DNA of 64,000 nt, from assembly GCF_013522705.1 (NCBI RefSeq), contig NZ_JAAMRE010000005.1, positions 124,001 to 188,000 of the forward strand, in the 5' to 3' direction. Numbering within the stretch: the first letter of the stretch is position 1; every line of letters starts with the position of its first letter. This stretch comes from Pseudomonas lurida. GTDB taxonomy: Bacteria > Pseudomonadota > Gammaproteobacteria > Pseudomonadales > Pseudomonadaceae. This document shows positions 23,083 through 32,064 of the stretch, in pieces. Made by a program: the position numbers and the translations under genes. A model generated the notes under the pieces. The model saw nothing but the letters and a program-made list of their open reading frames with translations, was not told where the DNA came from and ran no database searches.

Positions 23083-24450
23083 ATGTCTCTTGAAATCGTC
23101 ATTCTCGCCGCAGGCCAGGGCACCCGTATGCGTTCGGCCCTGCCTAAGGTGCTGCACCCGGTCGCGGGTAATTCCATGCTTGGGCATGTTATCCACAGCG
23201 CTCGTCAGTTGGACCCGCAACGTATCCACGTGGTGATCGGCCACGGTGCTGATGTGGTGCGCGAGCGCCTGGCGGCGGATGACCTGAATTTCGTCTTGCA
23301 GGACAAACAACTGGGCACCGGCCACGCGACCGCGCAGGCTGTGCCGTTCATCACCGCCGACACCGTGCTGATCCTCTACGGCGACGTGCCGCTGATCGAA
23401 GTGCAAACCCTGCAACGCCTGCTAAAACATGTGGTACCCGGCCAGATGGGCCTGCTCACCGTTGAGCTGGATGACCCTACCGGCTACGGGCGTATCGTGC
23501 GCAACGCCGATGGCAAGGTTGCCGCGATCGTTGAACACAAGGACGCCAGCGAAGCCCAGCGTGCGATCACCGAAGGCAATACCGGTATCCTCGCCGTTCC
23601 GGCCAACAAGCTCGCCGACTGGATGAGCCGCCTGTCCAACAACAACGCCCAGGGCGAGTACTACCTCACCGACGTCATCGAGATGGCCGTGAATGATGGC
23701 CTGGTAGTCGCCACCGAACAGCCACACGACCCGATGGAAGTGCAGGGCGCCAACGACCGCAAGCAACTCGCCGAGCTGGAGCGTCACTACCAACTGCGCG
23801 AAGGCCGTCGCCTGATGGCCCAGGGCGTAACCCTGCGCGACCCTGCGCGTTTTGATGTGCGCGGTGAGGTCACCGTGGGCCGTGACGTGCTGATCGATAT
23901 CAACGTGATCCTCGAAGGCCGCGTGATCATTGAAGACGACGTGGTGATTGGCCCGAACTGCGTGATCAAGGACAGCACCCTGCGCAAAGGCGTGGTGGTA
24001 AAAGCCAACAGCCATATCGACGGTGCCGTGATGGGCGAGGGCAGCGATGCCGGGCCGTTTGCGCGGTTGCGTCCTGGCACTGTGATGGATGCCAAGGCCC
24101 ATGTGGGTAACTTCGTTGAATTGAAGAATGCCCATTTGGGAGAAGGCGCCAAGGCCGGTCACCTGACTTACCTGGGTGACGCGGTAATCGGTGCGCGCAC
24201 CAATATCGGCGCTGGCACCATCACTTGCAATTATGATGGCGCCAACAAGCACCAGACCGTATTGGGCGAAGACGTGTTTATCGGCTCCAACAACTCGCTG
24301 GTCGCCCCGGTCAGGCTGGGTGATGGCGCCACGACCGCCGCCGGCTCCACCATCAATCAGGATGTGGATAACTTGCAGCTGGCCGTAGCCCGAGCCCGCC
24401 AGCGCAACATCGACGGCTGGAAACGCCCGGTCAAAATCAAAAAGACCTGA
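23083..24450 (+). CDS. glmU: Bifunctional GlcNAc-1-P uridyltransferase / GlcN-1-P acetyltransferase
   Basis: This 455-residue enzyme makes UDP-GlcNAc for peptidoglycan and LPS. The N-terminal pyrophosphorylase has [19 protein letters not shown]. The C-terminal left-handed beta helix has repeated hexapeptides and the acetyltransferase active region [17 protein letters not shown]. It makes the substrate chain with glmS, which lies 1 kb downstream beyond a DeoR-type regulator. Confidence 0.97.
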   Translation: MSLEIVILAAGQGTRMRSALPKVLHPVAGNSMLGHVIHSARQLDPQRIHVVIGHGADVVRERLAADDLNFVLQDKQLGTGHATAQAVPFITADTVLILYGDVPLIEVQTLQRLLKHVVPGQMGLLTVELDDPTGYGRIVRNADGKVAAIVEHKDASEAQRAITEGNTGILAVPANKLADWMSRLSNNNAQGEYYLTDVIEMAVNDGLVVATEQPHDPMEVQGANDRKQLAELERHYQLREGRRLMAQGVTLRDPARFDVRGEVTVGRDVLIDINVILEGRVIIEDDVVIGPNCVIKDSTLRKGVVVKANSHIDGAVMGEGSDAGPFARLRPGTVMDAKAHVGNFVELKNAHLGEGAKAGHLTYLGDAVIGARTNIGAGTITCNYDGANKHQTVLGEDVFIGSNNSLVAPVRLGDGATTAAGSTINQDVDNLQLAVARARQRNIDGWKRPVKIKKT

Positions 24451-24485
24451 GTTATCCACAGTTATATAAGCAGCATAGCCTCAAA

Positions 24486-24572
24486 GTGGGAGGGGGCTTG
24501 CCCCCGATGGCGGTGGGTGAGTGGCAGATGAGCTGACTGACCCAGCGCTACCGGGGGCAAGCCCCCTCTCAC
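24486..24572. repeat. REP doublet (REPIN) of the Pseudomonas type
   Basis: gtgggagggggcttgccccc at 24486-24505 (unit to about 24513) is followed at about 24548-24572 by its inverted copy ending gccccctctcac. The whole forms a large cruciform or mRNA hairpin. Such inverted REP pairs are abundant in P. fluorescens-group genomes and are mobilised in trans by RAYT proteins. None is encoded in this window. Confidence 0.85.
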
Positions 24573-24678
24573 ATGTTCATATGTGTCGCTTAAAAAATCT
24601 GTTCCCGACGCTTGACGATACCCTCCCAATAGGTTTTGATTGCCTTCGTTATCTTTCGAAACGAAACTTATCACTACC

Positions 24679-25446
24679 ATGTCGAAACGTAATACACCTC
24701 AACGACGCCACAACATCCTCGCCCTGCTCAACGAACAGGGCGAAGTCAGTGTGGATGAATTGGCCAAGCGTTTCGAAACTTCCGAAGTCACCATCCGCAA
24801 GGACCTGGCTGCCCTGGAAAGCAACGGTTTATTGCTGCGGCGCTACGGTGGCGCAATCACCATGCCTCAGGAATTGGTCGGCGATCCTGCCCAACCCGTT
24901 TCTGCGTACAAGCGCGCCATTGCTCGTGCTGCAGTCAAACGCCTGCGCGAACACGCCCGCATCATCATCGACAGCGGCAGCACCACCGCCGCCATGATCC
25001 CCGAGCTGGGCCACCAGCCTGGTCTGGTGGTGATGACCAACTCCCTGCATGTGGCCAGCGCTCTGAGCGAATTGGAACACGAGCCGGTGCTGTTGATGAC
25101 CGGCGGCACCTGGGACCCGCATTCGGACTCGTTCCAAGGCCAGGTCGCCGAGCAAGTGCTGCGGTCCTACGATTTTGATCAACTGTTCATCGGTGCCGAT
25201 GGCATCGATCTGGAGCGTGGCACCACCACTTTCAACGAATTGCTGGGCCTGAGCCGCGTGATGGCCGAAGTCGCCCGTGAAGTGGTGGTGATGGTCGAAT
25301 CCGACAAGATCGGCCGCAAGATTCCCAACCTGGAACTGCCTTGGGGCAGCGTCCATACCCTGATCACCGATGATCGCCTGCCGCTTGAGGCCCGCGACCA
25401 GATCCAAGCCCGCGGCATCACGTTGATATGCGCGGCAATCATCTAG
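24679..25446 (+). CDS. DeoR/GlpR-family transcriptional regulator
   Basis: This 255-residue protein has an N-terminal winged helix-turn-helix ([40 protein letters not shown]). A DeoR C-terminal sensor domain follows, with the phosphosugar-binding motif [14 protein letters not shown] and [20 protein letters not shown]. The ATG at 24679 gives the compact [10 protein letters not shown] start; an in-frame ATG at 24640 is upstream. It sits between glmU and glmS, 10 bp before glmS, so it probably senses an amino-sugar phosphate and controls glmS. This is inferred from context. Confidence 0.9.
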   Translation: MSKRNTPQRRHNILALLNEQGEVSVDELAKRFETSEVTIRKDLAALESNGLLLRRYGGAITMPQELVGDPAQPVSAYKRAIARAAVKRLREHARIIIDSGSTTAAMIPELGHQPGLVVMTNSLHVASALSELEHEPVLLMTGGTWDPHSDSFQGQVAEQVLRSYDFDQLFIGADGIDLERGTTTFNELLGLSRVMAEVAREVVVMVESDKIGRKIPNLELPWGSVHTLITDDRLPLEARDQIQARGITLICAAII

Positions 25447-25456
25447 GAGAAACACC

Positions 25457-27289
25457 ATGTGTGGCATTGTTGGCGCAGTCGCTGAACGTAACATTACGCC
25501 CATCCTGATCGAAGGCCTCAAGCGCCTGGAATACCGTGGCTATGACAGCGCCGGTGTGGCGGTTTTCACCAACGGCGGCAAGCTTGAGCGCATGCGTCGC
25601 CCGGGCAAAGTCAGCGAACTGGACCAGGCCCTGGCCGGCGAGCCGCTGGTCGGTCGCCTGGGCATTGCCCACACCCGCTGGGCCACCCACGGTGCACCGT
25701 GCGAGCGCAATGCCCACCCTCATTTCTCCGGTGACTTGGCGGTGGTGCACAACGGCATCATCGAAAACCACGAAGTGCTGCGCGAACAGCTCAAGGCCCT
25801 GGGCTACGTGTTCACCTCGGACACCGACACCGAAGTCATCGCCCACCTGCTCAACCATAAGCTCAAGGACCACAACGACCTCACCAACGCCCTCAAGGCC
25901 ACGGTCAAGGAACTGCACGGTGCCTACGGCCTGGCGGTGATCAGTGCCAGCCAGCCCGACCGCGTCGTGGCCGCCCGCAGTGGCAGCCCGCTGGTGATCG
26001 GCCTGGGCCTGGGTGAGAACTTCCTGGCCTCCGACCAACTGGCCCTGCGCCAGGTGACTGACCGCTTCATGTACCTGGAAGAAGGCGATATTGCCGACAT
26101 CCGTCGCGAAAGCGTGGCGATCTGGGACATTAACGGCAACTCCGTCGAGCGCGAAGCCGTGCAATACCGCGACGGCGCCGAAGCCGCCGACAAGGGCGAG
26201 TTCCGGCACTTCATGCTCAAGGAAATCCATGAGCAACCGTCCGTGGTGCAACGCACGCTGGAAGGTCGCTTGAGCCAGAACCAAGTACTGGTCAACGCCT
26301 TCGGCCCACAGGCCGCCGAGCTGTTCGCCAAGGTCCGCAATGTGCAGATCGTCGCCTGCGGCACCAGCTATCACGCCGGCATGGTCGCGCGTTATTGGTT
26401 GGAAGAACTGGCTGGCATCCCGTGCCAGGTCGAAGTGGCCAGCGAGTTCCGTTACCGCAAGGTGGTGGTACAGCCCGATACGTTGTTCGTAACCATCTCC
26501 CAGTCCGGTGAAACCGCCGACACCCTGGCCGCCCTGCGCAACGCCAAGGAGCTGGGTTTCCTGGCCAGCCTGGCGATCTGCAACGTCAGCATCAGCTCCC
26601 TGGTGCGTGAGTCCGACCTGACCTTACTCACCCAGGCCGGTCGCGAAATCGGCGTGGCCTCCACCAAGGCATTCACCACCCAGTTGGTCGGCCTGTTGCT
26701 GCTGACCCTGTCCCTGGGCCAAGTGCGTGGCACTCTCGCCGCTGGCGTGGAAGCCACCCTGGTCGAAGAACTGCGTCGCCTGCCGACCCGCCTGGGCGAA
26801 GCCCTGGCCATGGACAGCACCGTGGAAAAAGTCGCCGAACTGTTCGCCGACAAGAACCACACCCTGTTCCTCGGCCGTGGCGCGCAATACCCCGTGGCGA
26901 TGGAAGGCTCGCTCAAACTCAAGGAAATCTCGTACATCCACGCCGAAGCCTACCCGGCGGGCGAACTCAAACACGGTCCGCTGGCCCTGGTGGATGACGA
27001 CATGCCAGTGGTCACCGTGGCGCCGAACAATGAACTGTTGGAAAAGCTCAAGTCCAACCTGCAGGAAGTGCGTGCCCGAGGCGGCCAGCTGATCGTGTTC
27101 GCCGACGAAAAGGCCGGCATGACCAATGGCGAAGGCACCCACGTCATCAACATGCCGCACATCCACGACACCTTGTCGCCGATCCTCTACACTATCCCGC
27201 TGCAACTGCTGTCGTACTACGTGGCCGTGCTCAAGGGCACAGACGTTGACCAGCCGCGTAACTTGGCGAAGTCGGTGACGGTGGAGTAA
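25457..27289 (+). CDS. glmS: Glutamine-fructose-6-phosphate aminotransferase (isomerizing)
   Basis: This 610-residue enzyme converts fructose-6-P and glutamine to glucosamine-6-P. The N-terminal glutaminase begins [12 protein letters not shown] with the catalytic Cys after Met removal. Two SIS isomerase domains follow, and the C-terminus is the conserved [13 protein letters not shown]. The last codons are the TnsD recognition region of attTn7, and the Tn7-like element begins 25 bp past this stop. No glmS ribozyme is seen upstream, as expected outside Gram-positives. Confidence 0.98.
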   Translation: MCGIVGAVAERNITPILIEGLKRLEYRGYDSAGVAVFTNGGKLERMRRPGKVSELDQALAGEPLVGRLGIAHTRWATHGAPCERNAHPHFSGDLAVVHNGIIENHEVLREQLKALGYVFTSDTDTEVIAHLLNHKLKDHNDLTNALKATVKELHGAYGLAVISASQPDRVVAARSGSPLVIGLGLGENFLASDQLALRQVTDRFMYLEEGDIADIRRESVAIWDINGNSVEREAVQYRDGAEAADKGEFRHFMLKEIHEQPSVVQRTLEGRLSQNQVLVNAFGPQAAELFAKVRNVQIVACGTSYHAGMVARYWLEELAGIPCQVEVASEFRYRKVVVQPDTLFVTISQSGETADTLAALRNAKELGFLASLAICNVSISSLVRESDLTLLTQAGREIGVASTKAFTTQLVGLLLLTLSLGQVRGTLAAGVEATLVEELRRLPTRLGEALAMDSTVEKVAELFADKNHTLFLGRGAQYPVAMEGSLKLKEISYIHAEAYPAGELKHGPLALVDDDMPVVTVAPNNELLEKLKSNLQEVRARGGQLIVFADEKAGMTNGEGTHVINMPHIHDTLSPILYTIPLQLLSYYVAVLKGTDVDQPRNLAKSVTVE

Positions 27290-27320
27290 TCCGCCGCTTC
27301 CCGGGGACCCGCCCTGGTTT

Positions 27321-27380
27321 TCAACAATAAAGATTGACACAAAACAATAAAGTTTGACACGCATGAACATAGATTGACAC
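27321..27380 (+). repeat. Three tandem TnsB-site-like repeats at the transposon right end
   Basis: Three units repeat with an exact 20-bp period: 27321-27340, 27341-27360 and 27361-27380, all ending TTGACAC. The first two share acaataaag; the third is diverged (gaacatag). In Tn7 the right end has overlapping TnsB sites of similar form (ACAATAAAG core). The third unit's TTGACA (27374-27379) is 17 bp from TATCTA (27397-27402), so a tns promoter could lie within the repeats and be repressed by TnsB. That last point is inference. Confidence 0.75.
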
Positions 27381-27388
27381 AAGGCTCA

Positions 27389-27415
27389 AACCCCCGTATC
27401 TACGGGGGTTTTCCT
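27389..27415 (+). terminator. Terminator inside the transposon right end
   Basis: A perfect stem of aacccccgta and tacgggggtt (27389-27410) is followed by T-rich DNA. It lies inside the predicted element yet in the direction of glmS, so it should end glmS transcription and insulate tnsA. Confidence 0.85.
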
Positions 27416-27571
27416 TTCCAGGCTTTCCCTTTGGTCTGGAATCATCGCTTCAACTTTCAGCGGGTGTAGTCTGGAAAATGTTTTGAATGCGGCCGCTTTG
27501 GCGGTCGTGTCCTTCTACGACTTTTTCTCGACGCGAGGTGAAGCGGTCCGCATCGACTGAGGAGGCGTGGG

Positions 27572-28426
27572 TTGCGAGGTCGTAAATTTGCATCACAGCA
27601 GGACATTGAACGGCACATTGCAAATGGATTTGGCGAAGGCGCCGGGGCAAGCTACGTGCCTTGGCTGCGGGTACAAGATGTCCCGTCGATAGGTCGTTCG
27701 CACAAGATTCAAGGTGTGAAGATCGAGAGGATTCATCACCTCCTGTCAGATCTCGAGCGTTCCTACTTCCTTGTGTGTGAATTTTCTGAAGACGTCGTGG
27801 ATATCCGGGAGCAATACCCTTTACTACCCACAGAGCGTGCGCAAGCGATAGCGTCGGCGATCGATGTACGCTATCCAAGATACCCTAGAACAACACTGCC
27901 TTATGTGATGACAACAGACTTCCTGTTAACTGTTAAGGACCCGAGCGGAAACTTCAAATCGGTAGCTAGGACGGTGAAGTATCGTTCCGATTTAATTGGC
28001 AACGGAAGTAAAAGAACGCTTGAAAAACTTGAAATTGAAAAGCGTTTTTGGGAAAGCCAAGGTGTTGATTGGAAAATCGTAACAGACGAGTTTTTTACAC
28101 GAGATTTGATTAAAAATCTTGGACTAATCAGGAGGTACTCGAAGCTCTCTCGTGATTTAATGAAAGCGCCGTTGCATTCGAATTTTATCGAGTGCCTTGT
28201 AAACAGCCGGGAATATTCGTGGACCTTGGCCACCTGTCTAAGAAAAATAGCATCACTTCTGTCCATTTCCTATATAGACGCTCAAGCAATTTTCTTTCAT
28301 CTGGTTTGGAACAAGATACTGAAAATCGATTTGGTTAACACTCCTCTCCACCTTACTGGTCTAGTTCCTGGCTTCGAAGTTTCACCGAGCCCTGTCCAAG
28401 TATCGTTGAAGGAGAAAATGTCATGA
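27572..28426 (+). CDS. tnsA: Tn7-like transposase endonuclease subunit TnsA
   Basis: This 284-residue protein has the TnsA restriction-endonuclease-like fold. The aligned catalytic residues are Glu62 (HHLLSDLERSYF), Asp116 (YVMTTDFLLT) and Lys136 (ARTVKYRSD), corresponding to E63, D114 and K132 of Tn7 TnsA. VVDIREQYPLLP is a family motif. TnsA cuts the 5' ends of the transposon, allowing cut-and-paste movement. It starts with TTG at 27572, preceded by GGAGG at 27561-27565, and its stop overlaps tnsB as ATGA. Base composition is lower in G+C than the core genes. Confidence 0.93.
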   Translation: MRGRKFASQQDIERHIANGFGEGAGASYVPWLRVQDVPSIGRSHKIQGVKIERIHHLLSDLERSYFLVCEFSEDVVDIREQYPLLPTERAQAIASAIDVRYPRYPRTTLPYVMTTDFLLTVKDPSGNFKSVARTVKYRSDLIGNGSKRTLEKLEIEKRFWESQGVDWKIVTDEFFTRDLIKNLGLIRRYSKLSRDLMKAPLHSNFIECLVNSREYSWTLATCLRKIASLLSISYIDAQAIFFHLVWNKILKIDLVNTPLHLTGLVPGFEVSPSPVQVSLKEKMS

Positions 28427-30591
28427 CTGTTCTCGTTAATGACGTTTTCGAGCCTGTAACCGATCTGTCGGTCATCGCTACGATAGCCAGGCTCCTTTAC
28501 CAGGATGAAACGCATGACTTAGCAGTTTTGATGGATCTAGCTGACCCACCCCGGCAGCCATACGCTGTTGGACTGGAGGAGCTGCGTCGATCGTTAGCGT
28601 CTGGTCACACCAAATCAGCAGCCATTGCCACGCCCGAGTTCATGCTTGTGCTTGAGGAACAGTTGGATGAGAGAGCCAAGCAAGGCCGGGACGAAAAGTG
28701 GGCCGTCATCGCCCCTCTGCTAGATCCTGAATACCCAGGACAAATATTTGTACGAGGTGAGTTAGGCCGACTTGTTAGCAAACGGGCGTCAGAACTCGGA
28801 ATTCAGCGGAAAACGATCTATCGGCTTCTTTACCGCTATTGGTTATATGGTCAAGTTCGCAACTCATTGCTTAACAATTATACGGCAGTAGGTGTTGCCG
28901 ATAGAAAATATGATCCGAGCAGGCCACCAGGGCGAAAGCCTAAATTTCAAGGCGTTCTTACTTCGCCTTCAAAGATGCTCAGTGCAGTTGATAAACGATG
29001 CATCCGTGTTGGATATGCTCTTTATGTAAGAGATAAGAAATCTTCCATTTCGAGCGCATATGACGAAATGTTGAGACGATTCTACTCTGTTCGAGACATC
29101 TCTAAAAACAGTGAAGAAGCGCTTCGTTTGTTGCCTGGTTCAGAACTCCCCAGCTTGAGGCAGTTCCAATATTGGGGGCAGATTTTTTTCGACGAGATTG
29201 AAACCGAGCGTGGCCGTAAAGGGTTGAGGAGGTGGTTAAAGGATTGCCGTCCGCTTTCAGGTACCGTTCGAGATTGGCTGCGTGGACCCTGTCATCAGTT
29301 CGAAATCGACGCAACGATTGCCGATATTTATTTGGTCAACAGCTACTCTAGACGGATGCTCATTGGTCGGCCCGTCGTTTATATCGTAGTGGATAGTTTC
29401 TCCGGAATAATTGCTGGTCTCTATGTAGGATTGGAGGGCCCTAGTTGGAATGGGGCGAGACAAGCGCTGTTCAACGCGTTTACCTCCAAAGTCGAGTTCT
29501 GCGCTCAGAACGGCGTTGAAATCAATGCAGATGATTGGAATTGTCACCACCTGCCCCACCAGATTTACGCCGACCGGGGAGAGATGCTGTCACTCGCAGC
29601 AGAGGGGTTATCCTCAGGATTGGGAATTGAGATGGGCACTGCTCCACCTTATCGGCCTGATTGGAAGCCTATGGTAGAAAGTCGGTTTGGCATTTTGAAT
29701 GATTTGACGGGTATCAGATGGCTACCTGGCGGGGTAGCTGCGAGGGACAAAGAGCGCGGCGAGCGAGATTACCGGCTCGATGCCACGCTGAACCTCAAAG
29801 AGTTCACCCAAATCCTCATTAATTGCGTGCTCCACTATAACCGACACCATCGACAGCCTGACCGACTGACTCAAGCGATGATGAATGACGGCGTAGAACC
29901 TACCCCCAACGGTATATGGAATTGGGCCTGCGACAACGACCTGATCGAATCCAACAAACGTCCCGACGAGCTGGTTTATCTCCACCTTTTACCGCGTGAG
30001 CGCGCGACCGTTCAAAAGGGCGGAGTGATGTTTCGCGGCATGCACTACGTGTGTGATATGGCCATAGAGAAAGATTGGTTTGCCAAGGCTCGCAAAGGGG
30101 GCGTTTGGTCAATAGAGTGTTGGTTCGATCCGAACTCGGCGGCACACATTTGGATTCAAGGAGAGGCCAAGCAGTTTATCCGTTGTGATCTTCGACGATC
30201 GGATGCCGGTTACGCGAATTACCGCTCGGACGAGATTTTTGATCTGCTCGAAGCCTATCGCCAAAAACCGCCTACGCGCCGGCGAGCTGAGCTGGAAAGC
30301 CGTGTGCAGCTTAGCGATCAGGTCCACCAGATCATCAGTCATGCGCTCGCAGAACGAAAACAGGAACCTGCTCCGCCTACCAAGGCAGAGGCCACTGGAC
30401 ACATCCGCGAGAACCGCGCAGAAGAACGTCTCCGTGAGCGTGAAAATGCGGTTGTTCCTGAAGGCGTGAGGGTGGAGCCAGCTTCACTTCAATCTGAAAC
30501 GACACCGAAAGCGCATGATTCATATGCCGGCGAGCGCACCGCGCAGGTTATCGATTTGCTCAAAAGAATTCGGCCAGGACAGGCAAAATGA
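28423..30591 (+). CDS. tnsB: Tn7-like DDE transposase TnsB
   Basis: This 722-residue retroviral-integrase-superfamily transposase has helix-turn-helix domains in the first 250 residues. The DDE triad is visible as Asp296 (HQFEIDATIADIY), Asp384 (IYADRGEMLS) and Glu419 (PMVESRFG), spaced as in Tn7 TnsB. A beta-barrel and a C-terminal charged tail that should contact TnsC follow. It overlaps both tnsA and tnsC by ATGA, so the three are translationally coupled. It binds the end repeats and makes the 3' cuts and strand transfer. Confidence 0.95.
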   Translation: MTVLVNDVFEPVTDLSVIATIARLLYQDETHDLAVLMDLADPPRQPYAVGLEELRRSLASGHTKSAAIATPEFMLVLEEQLDERAKQGRDEKWAVIAPLLDPEYPGQIFVRGELGRLVSKRASELGIQRKTIYRLLYRYWLYGQVRNSLLNNYTAVGVADRKYDPSRPPGRKPKFQGVLTSPSKMLSAVDKRCIRVGYALYVRDKKSSISSAYDEMLRRFYSVRDISKNSEEALRLLPGSELPSLRQFQYWGQIFFDEIETERGRKGLRRWLKDCRPLSGTVRDWLRGPCHQFEIDATIADIYLVNSYSRRMLIGRPVVYIVVDSFSGIIAGLYVGLEGPSWNGARQALFNAFTSKVEFCAQNGVEINADDWNCHHLPHQIYADRGEMLSLAAEGLSSGLGIEMGTAPPYRPDWKPMVESRFGILNDLTGIRWLPGGVAARDKERGERDYRLDATLNLKEFTQILINCVLHYNRHHRQPDRLTQAMMNDGVEPTPNGIWNWACDNDLIESNKRPDELVYLHLLPRERATVQKGGVMFRGMHYVCDMAIEKDWFAKARKGGVWSIECWFDPNSAAHIWIQGEAKQFIRCDLRRSDAGYANYRSDEIFDLLEAYRQKPPTRRRAELESRVQLSDQVHQIISHALAERKQEPAPPTKAEATGHIRENRAEERLRERENAVVPEGVRVEPASLQSETTPKAHDSYAGERTAQVIDLLKRIRPGQAK

Positions 30592-32048
30592 AAGGTGCAC
30601 AGACGTTTGCCAATTACGTCAGACAGGACATTAGTGAGTACGCGGGTAACCCGCTGATCGAAGCTTTGCCTCCGATATTGTCGGAGGCGGCGGCTGTTGA
30701 ACTGATCTCGAACTTTCCTCAGCCGGTGGATCCGAAAGAGCTGACGCTCGAAGGAGCCACTCGAATTCACTGTATCGACAGGCTGAGAACCGTCGTACAG
30801 CCGTTCTTGCTACATCTGGAACTGGAGGCCCTGTTCTCACTGCTCATCCGTCGAGGGTATGTCGGGCGTAACCCTATGTCGCCCGCTACCGTCCGGCATT
30901 TGCATTCTTTATCGGGAGCTCAGCGTTACCACGATGCGTTCAAGTCCACTGCAGAAACGTTTACCGTCGTCGGCCTGAGCGGCATTGGCAAGTCGACGGC
31001 GCTCCACGCCATCTTGAGCCTTTATCCACAGACAATCCGTCATGAGCGCTATGAGGGAAAGCAGTTTGTTCATACCCAAATCACATGGCTGAAGCTTGAC
31101 TGCCCTCGGGATGGATCGCTGGCTGGATTTTGCCAGCAGTTTTTTTATGCGGTTGGTGACGCTCTAGGAGATAAGGACTACCACAAGCGCTACAGGCATC
31201 GAAACATCAATGATGCGCTGCAACAGATGGAGCAGGTGGCCAGCACGTTTTTCATCGGCGCCTTGTTGATCGACGAGCTGCAAAACCTCCACCTGGCGAA
31301 AACCGGTGGTAAAGAGAGCATGCTGAATTTTTTCCTGCACTTGGTAAACAACATCGGTATCCCGGTGGTTTTCAGTGGCACGAACTCGACAATTAGCCTG
31401 TTCTCAGAAGCCATGCGGACTGCCCGCCGAGTTTGTGGTGCCGGTACGCTCGAATTCAAACGATTCGAAAAGGATGATGAGGAGTGGCGGTTGTTGGTCG
31501 AAAATCTCTGGAGCTATCAGTGGTGCAAGCAGACTGCCGAGCTGACCGACGAGATTTTTGACACGCTGTATGAACACACTCAAGGCGTGACAGATTTCCT
31601 GGTCAAGCTGCTGGTATTGAGTCAGCGTTATGCGGTCCAGAGTGGCTCGGAGTGTTTGACTGCCGAGGTCATGGTGAAGGTAAGCAACTCAAAAATGCAG
31701 ATTCTAAAGCCAGCCCTTTCAGCCCTGCGTAGCCGTGATCCGAAGCGGATGCGACAGTTTGACGATTTGCTGCCGATTGAGGATCAACTGAGCGAAATGA
31801 TGGTCTTCGATGGATTGGCACGAGAGGATCGCCTCACCTTGCTTCGAAGCGTTGTATCCCGTGAGAAACCGGCAGACCCATCTCCAACCATTCTTGCGAA
31901 AGATCACCCATCGCCGATTGCTACTGCTGTGGAAAACTCAGAGGCTAAAGCGCTTAGCGAACATGACGCTCCCCTCGACGCTCTGCGCGCTGCGGGCTGG
32001 CTCAACGAGGACCTGTTTGAGTTCTCACCGATGTATCACAAAGCGTGA
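30588..32048 (+). CDS. tnsC: Tn7-like AAA+ regulator TnsC
   Basis: This 486-residue ATPase has a Walker A GLSGIGKST (residues 129-137) and Walker B ALLIDE (225-230), with a sensor region VVFSGTNS. TnsC links the target selector to the TnsAB transposase and carries target immunity. It overlaps tnsB by ATGA and precedes the first tniQ gene by 16 bp. A perfect TTATCCACA occurs at 31022-31030, probably by chance. Confidence 0.93.
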   Translation: MKGAQTFANYVRQDISEYAGNPLIEALPPILSEAAAVELISNFPQPVDPKELTLEGATRIHCIDRLRTVVQPFLLHLELEALFSLLIRRGYVGRNPMSPATVRHLHSLSGAQRYHDAFKSTAETFTVVGLSGIGKSTALHAILSLYPQTIRHERYEGKQFVHTQITWLKLDCPRDGSLAGFCQQFFYAVGDALGDKDYHKRYRHRNINDALQQMEQVASTFFIGALLIDELQNLHLAKTGGKESMLNFFLHLVNNIGIPVVFSGTNSTISLFSEAMRTARRVCGAGTLEFKRFEKDDEEWRLLVENLWSYQWCKQTAELTDEIFDTLYEHTQGVTDFLVKLLVLSQRYAVQSGSECLTAEVMVKVSNSKMQILKPALSALRSRDPKRMRQFDDLLPIEDQLSEMMVFDGLAREDRLTLLRSVVSREKPADPSPTILAKDHPSPIATAVENSEAKALSEHDAPLDALRAAGWLNEDLFEFSPMYHKA

Positions 32049-32064
32049 GTAGGAGGGGGGTGAA

